From assembly GCA_963748315.1 (NCBI GenBank), contig CAVVIK010000006.1, positions 1,054,001 to 1,118,000 on the forward strand: a DNA stretch of 64,000 nucleotides, written 5' to 3'. Both the position numbers and the translations under genes were made by a program. The stretch comes from DASPHG01 sp963748315. Its GTDB lineage: Bacteria; Actinomycetota; Thermoleophilia; Solirubrobacterales; Thermoleophilaceae. The notes beneath the pieces are model-generated. The model was not told where the DNA came from and made no database searches. It worked only from the letters and a program-made list of their open reading frames with translations. This document shows positions 41,589-51,254 of the stretch, piece after piece (position 1 is the first letter of the stretch; each line of letters starts with the position of its first letter).

Positions 41589-43474
41589 TTGACTCGTCGC
41601 ATCTCCCCGATCGCGCTGTGCGTGGTCGTCTCGCTTTTGATCTCGACCGCCGTTGCGCTCGCCGACCCCGCGGGGAAGGACACCCGCGACGAGACGATCA
41701 CACTACGACGGAGGCTCGCCGTTCGCCGACCTGCGCGGCGGTCCGGTGAGAAGACGAAGGTGCGCAAGAAGCTCGCGAAGCCGCAGAAGGGCGCGGGCGA
41801 AGCGACGCAAGACGATCACCTTCTTCGGGCAGATGACCGACCCGCAGATCATGGACGAGATGTCGCCGGGGCACGTCGAGCTGGCGGACCCGATCGGGAG
41901 CTCCGTTCGAGTCCGCGTGGCGGCCGCAGGAGGCGTGGGCGCTTCAGAACTTCGACCAGCTCGTGCGCAACATGAACGACAACCGCAAGAGCCCGATACC
42001 GCAGGGGAACGAGCAAGCGCGCGAAGATGCAAGTTCGTCCTCAACACAGGCGACATGGCGGACAGCGCACAGCTGAACGAGGCGCGCTGGTATATCGACC
42101 GTGCTCGAACGGCGGCCAGGTGGATCCGTTCTCGGGCGTGCCGATGACGCCCGGAGAACTGCCCGCCAGGCGAGATGCAGCGGAGACGGCGCAGCTGAAC
42201 GCCGCCGTGGCGGCGCGCCGGTACACGGGCGTGCAGGACTACAGCGACTGGCCCGGCGAGCCGGCCGACCGGTACGACGACTTCTGGGACCCGGACCAGG
42301 CGCCGCCGACCGGCTCGAGCCCGTACGCGGCGTGGCCGCGCTACCCGGGTCTGATGGACCGTGCGCAGCAGGCGTTCACGGCCGAGGGTCTCGACGTGCC
42401 GTGGTACACGGCGCGCGGGAACCACGACACGATCTGGCAGGGCACCTTCCTGCCCCCCGCCGCAATCAAGCTCCTCGTCACCTCGTGCTTCAAGATCTTC
42501 CCGAACGACAAGTTCGACCCGACTCGCTACCAGGCGGCAGACCACGGAGCTGCAACCTCGTGCAGGACCTCGAGGACCCGGCGTTCCAGCAGCGCAGCTC
42601 GAGGAGGCGCGGATCGTGCCGCCGGATCCGGACCGCCGCTTCCTGTACGCCGGCGAGTACAAGAAGCTCCACCAGGGCGCCGACGACGGCCACGGCTTCG
42701 GGTATCGTCTCGAGCACGGCAGAAGCAGAAGTCGAACGGCGCGGCCGAGTACTACGCGTTCACGCGCAACGGGATCCGGTTCATCGCGATCGACACGAAC
42801 GCCGAGGGCGGCAGCGCCAGCGGCAACGTGGACGATCCGCAGTACCACTGGATCGAGAAGCAGCTGAAGAAGGCCGCAGCGGAAGAACCAGCTCGTGATC
42901 GGCCTACGCGCACCATCCGCTGCGCAGCCAGACGGCGACGGTCACGGACGAGACCGCCCGGCCTGCGAAGTCCGATACGGACTCGCAGTGCGACCTCGAT
43001 CCGCGTGACAGCACGCCGATCCACCGCGGACTCACGGGCAAGAAGTCGATGAAGAAGCTGTTCCTCAAGTACCCGAACTTCATCGCGTTCGTCGTCGGGC
43101 ACATCCACGAGAACGAGATCACGCCGTACAAGCAGAGGGCTCGGGCGGCTTCTGGGAGATCGCGACAGCTGCCGAGATCGACTGGCCGCAGCAGGGCCGG
43201 CTGATCGAGGTGATGGACAACCGCGACGGCACGCTCTCGATCTTCGGGACGGTGGTCGACACCGCCGCGCCGATCGGCGACGCCCGCTCCCGGGCGCCGC
43301 GCGAACGTGTTCACCGACACCCAGCTCGGCTCGCTGAGCCGGCGGATCGCGGCGAACGACCCGCAGGTCGGCGTGACCGGAAGCGTGTCGCGGCACGCCG
43401 AGGGCAAGCGCAAGGACCGCAACGTCGAGCTCCTCATCGACGACCCGCGGGCGGGGCTTGCCGGGTCGAACTAG
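41589..43474 (+). pseudogene. Secreted metallophosphoesterase (PPA1498-like), heavily frameshifted
   Basis: A signal peptide (SPIALCVVVSLLISTAVALA) follows TTG 41589 with a strong TAGGAGG. The frame then breaks at roughly ten places, for example near 41703, 41755, 41812, 41915, 42030, 42105, 42540, 42720, 42890 and 43140. Joined pieces hold the metallophosphoesterase motifs in order: FFGQMTDPQIMDEMSPG, VLNTGDMADSAQLNE, WYTARGNHDTIWQG, RFIAIDTNAEGG, and FVVGHIHENEITPYK. The total of about 620 residues suits the actinobacterial PPA1498-type family (inference). Motif order and spacing are intact, so either the breaks are sequence errors or decay is very recent. The end overlaps the convergent GT4 gene by 4 bases. 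Confidence 0.65.
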
Positions 43475-44469
43475 AGCAGCGGCTCGATCAACGCGTCGGT
43501 TTCCCGCGCGGTCCGCTCCCAACTGAAGGAGCGGGCCCGCGCGAGGCCGGCCGCGCGCAGGCGCTCATCGCCGACCGCGGCGAGGATCGCCTCCGCCAGC
43601 CCTGTGGTGTCGGTCGGGTCGACGAGGATCGCGGCGTTTCCGCACACCTCGGGGAGCGCGCCGCGGTTCGACGCAACCACCGGAACGCCGCACGCCATCG
43701 CCTCGAGCACGGGCAGGCCGAAGCCCTCGTAGAGCGACGGCAGCGTGAAGGCGGCGGCGCCCGCGTACAGACCCGGCAGCAGCCGCTCATCGACGTAGCC
43801 CAGCTCGCGGACCGGGCTCGCGCCCGTGCGCATGTAGCCGCGGCCCGAGCCGGCGGCGACGAGGTCGATGCCCTGGGCGCGCAGTGCGTCGGCGGCGGGA
43901 GCGAGCGCCTCGAGGTTCTTGCGCGCGATCTGGCTGCCCACCGTCAGCACGTACGGTCGCTCGAGGCCGAACGCCGCGCGCGCGCCGGCCACGTCCGCAT
44001 CCGGGGAGAAGGGCTCTCCGACTCCGGGCGGCACGATCTCGATCCCGGTCGGGTCCAGCTCGAGCGCCCGGGCGATCTCGTCACGCGCGAACCGGGAGAC
44101 CGTGATCACCATCAGCGCGCGGTGCGCGAGTCGCGGCAGCATTCGCTGCTGGTAGGTCGCGTAGCTGCGGCTGTACCACTCCGGATGCGTGATCGGCGAC
44201 GCGTCGTGGATGCAGATGACGTTGCGCTTGGAGCGCAGCGGCCCGAGCATCGCCGGGCAGTAGATGACCTCCGAGGAGAGCCGCGGCAGCACGGCCTGCT
44301 CCCACAGGTGCCCCACGCGGTGGGCGAGTAGCCGCGGCGGGGCGGAGACGCGATAGCGGCCCGGGTCGAGCCGCGGCAGGAGGGTGGCGAGCTGGCGCGC
44401 AACACGCTCGACGCCGCCGATCTCGCGGCGGACGGCCGCCCGGCCGTTGATCACCACCGGGGTGCTCAT
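43471..44469 (-). CDS. Glycosyltransferase, GT4 family
   Basis: A 332-residue GT-B fold transferase. The N-terminal acceptor domain starts VVINGRAAVRREIGGVERVA, a form common in actinobacterial polysaccharide loci. ICIHDASPITHPEWYSR and VITVSRFARDEIA mark the domain hinge. The donor domain carries YVLTVGSQIARKNLEAL and the EX7E-type motif in LPSLYEGFGLPVLEAMACGVPV. Start ATG 44469; it overlaps the upstream glycosyltransferase gene end by 4 bases, so the three transferases 46437-43471 form one operon. The donor is likely a nucleotide sugar; specificity unknown. Confidence 0.9.
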   Translation of the reverse strand: MSTPVVINGRAAVRREIGGVERVARQLATLLPRLDPGRYRVSAPPRLLAHRVGHLWEQAVLPRLSSEVIYCPAMLGPLRSKRNVICIHDASPITHPEWYSRSYATYQQRMLPRLAHRALMVITVSRFARDEIARALELDPTGIEIVPPGVGEPFSPDADVAGARAAFGLERPYVLTVGSQIARKNLEALAPAADALRAQGIDLVAAGSGRGYMRTGASPVRELGYVDERLLPGLYAGAAAFTLPSLYEGFGLPVLEAMACGVPVVASNRGALPEVCGNAAILVDPTDTTGLAEAILAAVGDERLRAAGLARARSFSWERTARETDALIEPLL

Positions 44470-45390
44470 GGCGCCCGCCTGGCGGCGCGCAGCGCGGCGA
44501 GCTGGCTGCGCTCGCGCGTGTTGTCGCGGCGCACGGCCGCCTTCAGCACGATCCGGTCCGCGAACGTGACGGCCTGGATGAGGTCGTCGAGCCGAGCGCG
44601 AGCCGCACCCCGCCGTGCCGTGACGACCTCCCGTCGCCGCCGCGCGAGCAGCTCGACCGGCTCGCCGTCGCGCCGCGTCGCGTGCCCCCGGCTGTGCAGA
44701 ACGCGCGCGTCGGGTCGGAACCACGTCTCGATTCCCGCGTCGGCGCGCGCGCAGCCCGAGGTCGAGGTCCTCCGCGTACAGGAAGATCGCGGGGTCGAAC
44801 GGTCCCAGGCGCCGAAGTGTGTCGGTCCCGGCGGCGATACACGCGCCGACCGGCCAGCCAACTCGCCGCGGCGACTCCGAGCGCCACGGGTCGAGTGCCG
44901 TCCGCAGCCGTCGGGGCAGGACGGCGGGCGGAACCAACGCAGCCGCGGCGAGTCGCAGCGATCCGGGCTCGTGCTGCGCGACGTCCTGACGGCTGCCGTC
45001 CGGCAGGACGACAGCCGGGACGAGCAGCCGCGCGGGGGTGCTCGGTTGTGCGAGCTCGCCGGCGAGATCCCCCAGAGAGCCGTCGAGCAGCTCGACGTCC
45101 GGGTTGAGCACCACGGTCACGGGTCTCGTAACGACCTCCACGCCGGCGTTCGCGGCCGTCCCGTAGCCGACATTGCCCAGCTCGATCACCTCCGCGCCAT
45201 GTCGCCGGGCGACCTGCGGCGCTCGCGTCCTGCGATCCGCTGTCGGCCACGACGAGCTGCGCGCCCGGAAGGTGCCGGGCGACGGAGGCGAGCAGGGTCT
45301 CGAGCTCGGCCGCGGAGTCGTGCGTGACAGTGACCAGTGCGAGTCCGGCGCCCGCCTCCTCATCCCGCTCGCGGCCGGTGCGGTGCCGCG
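44466..45390 (-). CDS. Glycosyltransferase, GT2 family (frameshifts near 45219 and 44755)
   Basis: About 305 residues after correcting two shifts. The GT-A start is LALVTVTHDSAAELETLLAS with the nucleotide-sugar motif QLVVADSGSQDAS. After the first shift it continues VARRHGAEVIELGNVGYG, TVVLNPDVELLDGSLG (DxD-type metal site) and FLYAEDLDLGLRAR. After the second, GIETWFRPDARVLHSRGHAT (acceptor-site segment) and a C-terminal helical end. It is of the rhamnosyltransferase-like dTDP-sugar group (inference). No stop separates it from the upstream GT4 frame, so the start near 45390 is an estimate and a fused protein is possible. Confidence 0.75.
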
Positions 45391-46437
45391 CCACGAGCTG
45401 CGCAAACTGCGCCCGCGCACGCTCGAGGTCGTAGCGCTCCTCGGCGCGGCGGCGCGCGCCTTCACCGAGTGCGTCCCGGTCGTCGAGCACCTCGCGCAGC
45501 GCCGCTGCGCCGGCGTCGGCGTCGCCCGGCGCGAACAGCCGGCCGCAGCTCTCGTCGACGATCTCTGCCGGGCCGCCCGCAGCCGGTGCGGCGACGGGAA
45601 CGCCGCTTGCGAGCGCCTCCGCGATCGCGATCCCGAACGGCTCGCGGTCGGCGGTGTGGAGGAGTGCGCGCGCCGACTTCAGCGCCTCCGCCGAGTCGAC
45701 GGCGCCTGCCATCTCGATCCGCGCCCTCGAGCTCCTCGAGAAGCTTCTCTCCGGCCTCGTCCAGCGGCTCGCCGGCCAGCCGTACCGGCACGTCCGGCAG
45801 GCGCGCGGCGATCTCGAGCGCGAGCTCCGGCCGCTTCCAGCCGACGATTGCGCCCAGCCACAGCACGTGCGAGCGCTCGGCGCCCGGTGCGGGCGAGAAC
45901 CGTTCGAGGTCGACGCCCGGTGGGATCACGTCGACTGCACGACTCGAGCCCGAGGTCGTCCGCCACGGCCTGGGAGTTGACGACGACGGCGTCAGCCAGC
46001 GCCAGCGCGCGCCGGACCGCGGCGCCGGTCATTCCGCCGGGAACGAAGTCGTGATGGCGCGCAAGCCAGGGCGGACGCCCACGGCGTGGAAGCCCGGCGG
46101 CCGCGAGCGCCGACCGCATGCCCCAGGTGAAGACGAGCGCCGGCTGGAGCTCACGCGCCAGCCGTTTGATGTCGCGCGCGTGCCCCGCGAGCGCCGCGGC
46201 CGCTGCGACGCGCCTGCGCGGCCCTCCCCGCAGCTCGACCGGGCGGTCGCGAAGCTCGACGACCGGGATGCCGCGAGCGCGGCACGCGCGCTCGATCTCG
46301 CCCGGCGGGCACGCGACGACGGCCGGGTCGGGCAGCGCGGTCACGATGTCGACGAGGAAGCGGCCGGCGCCGCCGCTGCGGCCGCTGTAGGCGACGAACA
46401 GGCTGGGGCCGCGCCCGGACACGCTGCGAGTATGCAC
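45380..46437 (-). CDS. Glycosyltransferase, GT4 family (frameshifts near 45935 and 45725)
   Basis: About 355 residues. The first part is SLFVAYSGRSGGAGRFLVDI, FTWGMRSALAAAGLPRRG, WLARHHDFVPGGMTG and VVVNSQAVADDLGLE. After a shift near 45935, PPGVDLERFSPAPGA and VLWLGAIVGWKRPELALEIA form the donor domain. After a second near 45725, LLHTADREPFGIAIAEALA and SGVPVAAPAAGGPAEIVDES complete the GT4 signature. The end is blurred because the frame runs on into the GT2 domain without a stop. ATG 46437 is nearly back to back with the divergent flippase start at 46440, so a promoter must lie inside one of the two coding regions. Confidence 0.8.
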
Positions 46438-46439
46438 GC

Positions 46440-47933
46440 ATGGCGGACCCGGCTCGCGATCGGCTCGGCTTCCCGGCCGGCGAGTTGAGGGAGCGGACGA
46501 CTCGCGGCGCGCTTCTGAACGGAGCCTTCGTGGGCGGCGGCGAGCTGCTCCTGCTCATTCAGGGGCTGATCGTCACGGCGATCCTCGGCCCGGAGGCGAT
46601 CGGCCTCTACGGCGCGGTAAGCGCGACGGCGGTGACGATCACGAACCTGAAGCGCATCGGCATCGACGAGGAGTTCGTCCGACAGGCCGAGGCCAAGCAG
46701 GAGGAGGAGTTCCAGGTCGCGTTCACGCTCGACCTGTGCCTGTCGATCGTGCTCGCGTTCGTCATCGCGGCGGCCGCCCCGTTCGTCGCGCTTGCGTACG
46801 GCGACGATCGCCTGCTCGCGCTGACGCTGGCCGTGTCGTATCTGCCGGTCGCGTTCTCGCTTCAGGCGCCGACATGGATCTTCTTCAGGCAGATGGACTT
46901 CCTCCGCCAGCGCGGGCTGCAGACGATCGTCCCGGTCGTCACGTTCGTCGTCACGGTGCCGCTCGCGGTGGCGGGCGTGGGCGTGTGGAGCCTCGTGATC
47001 GGGCCGTTCGTGGCGAACGCGACCGCCGCGGTGGCCGCTATCGCGATCTCGCCGTATCGCCTTCGGCTCAGGCGCGACCGCGCCGCCTGGTCGCGCTACC
47101 TGCGCTTCTCGTGGCCGATCTTCGTGAGCGCGGTCACGTTGCTCGTCGTTCTGCAGGGCCAGGTGCTCGCGTTCGACATCGCGGAGGGGCTCGCCGCGGC
47201 CGGATTCATCACGCTCGCCACGACGCTTACCCGCTATGCGGACCGTGTCGACCGGATCCTCGCGTCGACGATCTACCCGGCGATCTGCGCGGTTCAGGAC
47301 CGGCCGCGGACGCTTCTCGAGCTGTTCACCAAGTCGAACCGGCTCGGGCTCGCGTGGGTCATTCCGTTCTGCGCCGGGTTCGTCCTGTTCGCCCCCGACC
47401 TCGTCGAGTACGTCCTCGGCGACGACTGGGAGCCGGCGGTCGGCCTGCTCCAGGGGATGGCCGTCGTCGCGGGGCTCCAGCAGCTCGGCTACAACTGGTT
47501 CTCGTTCTACCGCGCGGCGGGCAACTCGCGTCCGCAGGCCGTCGAGTCGGTCGTGATGCTCGGCTCGTTCCTCGTGCTCGCGGTGCCGGCACTGTTCGCG
47601 TGGGGCTTCGACGGCTACGTCGGCGGGCGGGTCGCGGGCGCGCTGCTCGTGCTCGGCGTGAGGCGCTATTACGTTCGCGCTCTCCTGCCCGAAGCGGGCT
47701 TCGTCCGGCTGGCGCTGCGCGCGCTCGCGCCGGTCGCCGGTGCCGCGGCGGCCGTCATGGCGGTCAGGCTTGCGCTGTGGGGTGACCGGGAGCCCGCCCA
47801 GGCGGTCGCGGAGGTCGCGCTCTTCGTCGCGATGACCGCGGCGCTCACCTGGAGCTTCGAGCGGAGCCTTCTGCGCGAGGCGGGGGCCTACGCTCGGCGC
47901 GCCCCGGCCGCGGCGCCCGCGCCGACGGCGTAG
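46440..47933 (+). CDS. Polysaccharide flippase, Wzx/MATE-like
   Basis: A 497-residue polytopic protein with about 14 hydrophobic segments. The N-terminus TTRGALLNGAFVGGGELLLL and the repeated long helices (FVIAAAAPFVALAYG, FSWPIFVSAVTLLVVLQGQ, PFCAGFVLFAPDLVEYVLGD) match the polysaccharide-transport (PST/Wzx) family, which flips lipid-linked oligosaccharides across the membrane. It lies among glycosyltransferases and the O-antigen-ligase-like gene, as expected for a Wzx. It is convergent with the asparagine-synthase-like gene; the stops abut. Confidence 0.88.
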   Translation: MADPARDRLGFPAGELRERTTRGALLNGAFVGGGELLLLIQGLIVTAILGPEAIGLYGAVSATAVTITNLKRIGIDEEFVRQAEAKQEEEFQVAFTLDLCLSIVLAFVIAAAAPFVALAYGDDRLLALTLAVSYLPVAFSLQAPTWIFFRQMDFLRQRGLQTIVPVVTFVVTVPLAVAGVGVWSLVIGPFVANATAAVAAIAISPYRLRLRRDRAAWSRYLRFSWPIFVSAVTLLVVLQGQVLAFDIAEGLAAAGFITLATTLTRYADRVDRILASTIYPAICAVQDRPRTLLELFTKSNRLGLAWVIPFCAGFVLFAPDLVEYVLGDDWEPAVGLLQGMAVVAGLQQLGYNWFSFYRAAGNSRPQAVESVVMLGSFLVLAVPALFAWGFDGYVGGRVAGALLVLGVRRYYVRALLPEAGFVRLALRALAPVAGAAAAVMAVRLALWGDREPAQAVAEVALFVAMTAALTWSFERSLLREAGAYARRAPAAAPAPTA

Positions 47934-49643
47934 TCACTCGACGAACAGCGTGGCGAGCCGCCAGACGTGGTAGCGGCTCATCTCGTCGAGCGAGGCGGCT
48001 GGGCGCGACAACAGCGTGTCGCAGCGCTCGCGGTCGAGCACTTCCCATGCCGGGTGGCTTTCCGCGGCGAGGACCTGCTCGCGGACGTCGGCGAGTATCG
48101 GGTCGAACGGGTCGGCGCCCGGTCTGGACCGGCGCGCACGAAGACGGCGGCGCAGCTCTCGGCCGACCTTGCCGACGAGTCCTCGCGGCCCGCCTGCGCG
48201 CTCGACATCCGCCAGCCGCGGAGTCAGCAGCGTGAGCGTGGCTTCGTGGTAGGCGGCGCGTCGGCGTGCGGCGGCGGGTGGTGCCAGGAGGTCTGCCACG
48301 ACCCTGCGCGACCACAGCGGCGACGTCGTGTCACGCACGTACTCGACGCAGCCGTGCGTCGGCGCCGCCCAGGTCTTCATGCGCCGCTCGACGTAGAACA
48401 TGTCGGGAACGTCCGTCGGCGTCACGCCGGCCGCGAGCTGCGCGTCCACCCACTCGCGGAGTTGGCGCTCGAGCACGTCGCGGCCCGCCGAGGACAAGGG
48501 CTCGCGCCGGTGCGGGCGGCGGGCGGTGACGGCGTCGTACAGCCGGCTCGTGAGGCCCGCCGCGTCGAGCCCGTCGCCCGAGCCGTAGTACGCCCGCCCG
48601 ATCTCGCCACCCTGCCCGCTGTGCCACAGCGGGAGCGGGCCGTCGCGGTCGCCGAGCGGAAACCCGGCCGCGTCCGCCAGCGTGGCGGTGCCGCCGCCGG
48701 TGAGGCGCACCACCCGAGCCGCACGGCGGTGGTCGCTCCACATGTTCCCGTGGGGGTCCGGCGGGAGCAGCGAGTGTGAGACTCCAGCCACGGCGGCGAG
48801 CTCTCGTCCGACGCGGACGTCGGGGTCGTCCGGCGCGCCGCCCGTGACGCTCTCGAACTCGAGTTCGGCGGCCAGAGCGCCCGCCAGAACCACGCGCGAG
48901 TCGTGCCCCGCCGTGACCGGCACGACGTTCGGCCGGCCCGGCCATTCGGCGAGCGCGGCGGTGGCCGCGACCAGTCGCCGCGCGGCGGGCTCGGCGTCGA
49001 GTCCCCGCCCGGGAAGCTGCGCGAGCTCCTCGGGCGGGAAGAGCGGGCGGCGCGTCTCACCATCGGGAGTCAGGCGCACGACCGTTCCGGGCTCGACGCG
49101 CTCGATGTCGTTCCAGATCGGGTGGCCGTCGAGCGGCCAGCCGCCGCCCACGAGCCCCGCAACCGACTCGAGCCGCAACCCCCTGTCGCCCGTCAGCTCG
49201 CGCAGCGCCGCGGCGCTGTTCGAGAACCAGCGCGTCCCGCTGACCGTCGTCTCGTACAGCGGATACGCGCCGACCGGGTCGGTCACGAGCTCGAGCGTCC
49301 GGTCGCCGCCGCGGTAGGCCACCGACGCGAAGCGGCCGTCGATCGCGTCGGCCCAGCGGTCCGCGGGCTCGAGGAAGAAGCGAGCGTCGGTCGGCGTGCG
49401 CCCGTCGGCGGCGTCGTCGCCGGTCCAGCGGAACGGGCGACCCGAGAAGAGTGCGAACGAGCCGGGCTCCGTGTGCGTGTAGGGGAGGTCGTGCCGCACC
49501 CAGGCGGCGGCCGCCAAATCCGTCGCGGCCGTCTCGACCGGGCGGCCGGCGAAGAAGGGGAGCTCCTTCAGCAGGCGCGTGAGCGCGGCCGCGGCCTGCG
49601 TCGCGCCGGTGTCCGGCCGCCAGCCGACGAGGAAGAGGTTCAC
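47934..49643 (-). CDS. Asparagine synthase-related protein without the N-terminal cysteine
   Basis: A 569-residue two-domain protein. Residues 1-200 match the class-II glutamine amidotransferase fold (GRFASVAYRGGDRTLELVTD, VGAYPLYETTVSGTRWFSNS), but the mature N-terminus begins M-N-L, not the catalytic Cys. The C-terminal synthetase domain carries the ATP-pyrophosphatase loop as VTAGHDSRVVLAGAL (GHDS in place of SGGxDS). It probably amidates or otherwise activates a carboxyl group using free ammonia, or modifies a sugar acid of the polysaccharide (inference). Such proteins are frequent in actinobacterial surface-polymer loci. Confidence 0.8.
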   Translation of the reverse strand: MNLFLVGWRPDTGATQAAAALTRLLKELPFFAGRPVETAATDLAAAAWVRHDLPYTHTEPGSFALFSGRPFRWTGDDAADGRTPTDARFFLEPADRWADAIDGRFASVAYRGGDRTLELVTDPVGAYPLYETTVSGTRWFSNSAAALRELTGDRGLRLESVAGLVGGGWPLDGHPIWNDIERVEPGTVVRLTPDGETRRPLFPPEELAQLPGRGLDAEPAARRLVAATAALAEWPGRPNVVPVTAGHDSRVVLAGALAAELEFESVTGGAPDDPDVRVGRELAAVAGVSHSLLPPDPHGNMWSDHRRAARVVRLTGGGTATLADAAGFPLGDRDGPLPLWHSGQGGEIGRAYYGSGDGLDAAGLTSRLYDAVTARRPHRREPLSSAGRDVLERQLREWVDAQLAAGVTPTDVPDMFYVERRMKTWAAPTHGCVEYVRDTTSPLWSRRVVADLLAPPAAARRRAAYHEATLTLLTPRLADVERAGGPRGLVGKVGRELRRRLRARRSRPGADPFDPILADVREQVLAAESHPAWEVLDRERCDTLLSRPAASLDEMSRYHVWRLATLFVE

Positions 49644-49668
49644 GGGCGCCGGGGGCGGCCCGCGCGGG

Positions 49669-50025
49669 TCACGCCCGGGCGGTGCGTCGCAGCCAGGCTC
49701 CCGCCGCGATCAGGAGGACGCCGGCGGCGGCGACCCAGACGGCCTCGCTGCCGCTCCGCGGGAGGGTGTCGGCCACGGTCGCGATCGGCTCGCCCGTGGC
49801 CGGGTCTACGGCCGGCGCGGACGTGGTCGGAGCCGGTGCGGGCGCCGGTGCCGGCGCTGGAGCTGGGGCGGGAGCGGGTGTCGCATTGCCATCCTGCTGG
49901 CCGCCTTCGTCCTGCCCCGCGAACGGGTCGCGGTACTGGTCGTCGCCGACGCTCTGGGCGAGCGCCGCGCTGGGAACGGACAGCGTGAAAAGCGTTATGA
50001 GCGCGGCTGCGCCAAGGCGGCTCAA
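49669..50025 (-). CDS. Cell-wall-anchored Ala-Pro-rich protein with LPXSG-type sorting signal
   Basis: A 118-residue exported protein. The signal peptide is LITLFTLSVPSAALAQS. A short acidic mature part (DDQYRDPFAGQDEGGQQ) is followed by eight or so Ala-Pro dipeptides, a linker, then LPRSGSEAVW, a 17-residue hydrophobic stretch and a basic end RRTARA. This is the layout of a sortase substrate in which the LPxTG Thr is Ser. The Ala-Pro block is encoded by imperfect GGxGCx hexamer repeats (about 49830-49885). Start TTG 50025 is inferred from the signal peptide. No sortase gene is in view. Confidence 0.6.
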   Translation of the reverse strand: MSRLGAAALITLFTLSVPSAALAQSVGDDQYRDPFAGQDEGGQQDGNATPAPAPAPAPAPAPAPAPTTSAPAVDPATGEPIATVADTLPRSGSEAVWVAAAGVLLIAAGAWLRRTARA

Positions 50026-50051
50026 CAGGTGTCGATTCCTAGCAGACCGCC

Positions 50052-51254
50052 ATGTCCACGTCCGTAGACTGCGGTCCGGTGGACTCCCGCACGGCTGCGG
50101 GCGATGTCGCACTCGTTCATGACTTCCTGGTGGACCTGCGAGGCGCAGACCGCGTTTTCCTGGCGATTGCCGACATCTGGCCGGACGCCCCCATCTACAC
50201 AGCGGTTTACGACGAGCGCGGCACCGAGGGCCGGTTCGCGCACCGCGACGTGCGCACCTCGTTCCTCCAGCGGCTGCACCCGAGGGCGTCGACGTTCCGC
50301 TCGCTGCTGCCGCTCTATCCATCCGCGATCGAGTCGTTCGACCTGTCCGGCCACGACCTCGTCCTGTCGAGCTCGAGCGCATGGGCGCACGCGGTCATCT
50401 GCGACGAGCACAGCACGCACGTCTCCTACTGCTACAACCCGTTCCGGTACGCGTGGAACGACCGCGAGCGGACGCTCGCGAACGCGCCGGACCCGATCTC
50501 GCGCATGGTCCTGCGGGGCATCCTCAGGCGCTGGCGCCAGTGGGACTGGATCGCCGCCCAGCGGGTCGATCGCTACCTGACGATCTCGAACACCGCCCGC
50601 GAGCGCATACGCCACTACTGGGGTCGCGATGCCACGATCGTGCATCCACCGGTCGACACGGAGCGCTTCACCCCCGCGCAGCCCGAGGGCTACTACCTCG
50701 TTCTCAGCGAGCTGATGCGGCACAAGCAGATCGAGATCGCGATCCAGGCTTTCAATCGGCTGCGGCTGCCGCTCGTGGTCGTGGGCGACGGCCCGGACGA
50801 GCGCCGGCTGCGCCGGATGGCCGGGCCGACGATTCAGTTCGCCGGACGGTTGCCGGACCCGGAGGCCGCGAGCCTGCTCGCCCGCTGCCGCGCGCTCGTC
50901 GTGACTGCGGTGGAGGAGTTCGGATTGGCCGCTGTCGAGGCACAGGCGGCCGGTCGGCCGGTGATCAGCATCGGCGCCGGCGGCGCGCTCGAGACCGTGT
51001 CGGAGGGTCGGACCGGCGTCTTCTGGAGCGGCGGGCCGGAGCAACTCGCGGCCACCGTCGCCGGGTTCGACGCCGAGGCGGTCGATCCGGACGAGTGTGT
51101 GAGGAACGCCGAGCGCTTCTCGCTCGCGCGCTTCCGGGCACGGATGCCGCGCGAGGTCCAGCTCGCGCTCGACGGCGAGCGCGATCACGAGCGCGGGCTC
51201 CCCAGGCGCTCGACTCGCGCGTCGCGGCGCGGGCTCGCGCGTCCGCTCCGCTAG
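50052..51254 (+). CDS. Glycosyltransferase, GT4 family (WbaZ-like)
   Basis: A 400-residue GT-B transferase. DVALVHDFLVDLRGADRVF at the N-terminus, SYCYNPFRYAWNDRERTL, and RYLTISNTARERIRHYWGR belong to the mannosyltransferase-like WbaZ group. The donor domain has VVGDGPDERRLRRMAGPTI, LPDPEAASLLARCRAL and the EX7E motif in TAVEEFGLAAVEAQAAGRPV. The last 25 residues are Arg-rich and low-complexity. It is divergent from the LPXSG gene, with 26 bases between starts, and overlaps the convergent GT-C gene end by 4 bases. Confidence 0.9.
   Translation: MSTSVDCGPVDSRTAAGDVALVHDFLVDLRGADRVFLAIADIWPDAPIYTAVYDERGTEGRFAHRDVRTSFLQRLHPRASTFRSLLPLYPSAIESFDLSGHDLVLSSSSAWAHAVICDEHSTHVSYCYNPFRYAWNDRERTLANAPDPISRMVLRGILRRWRQWDWIAAQRVDRYLTISNTARERIRHYWGRDATIVHPPVDTERFTPAQPEGYYLVLSELMRHKQIEIAIQAFNRLRLPLVVVGDGPDERRLRRMAGPTIQFAGRLPDPEAASLLARCRALVVTAVEEFGLAAVEAQAAGRPVISIGAGGALETVSEGRTGVFWSGGPEQLAATVAGFDAEAVDPDECVRNAERFSLARFRARMPREVQLALDGERDHERGLPRRSTRASRRGLARPLR

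Noticed and set aside
49830..49885. CRISPR-like or regulatory short repeats
   Set aside because: The hexamers encode the Ala-Pro rod of a wall protein; there are no unique spacers of constant length.
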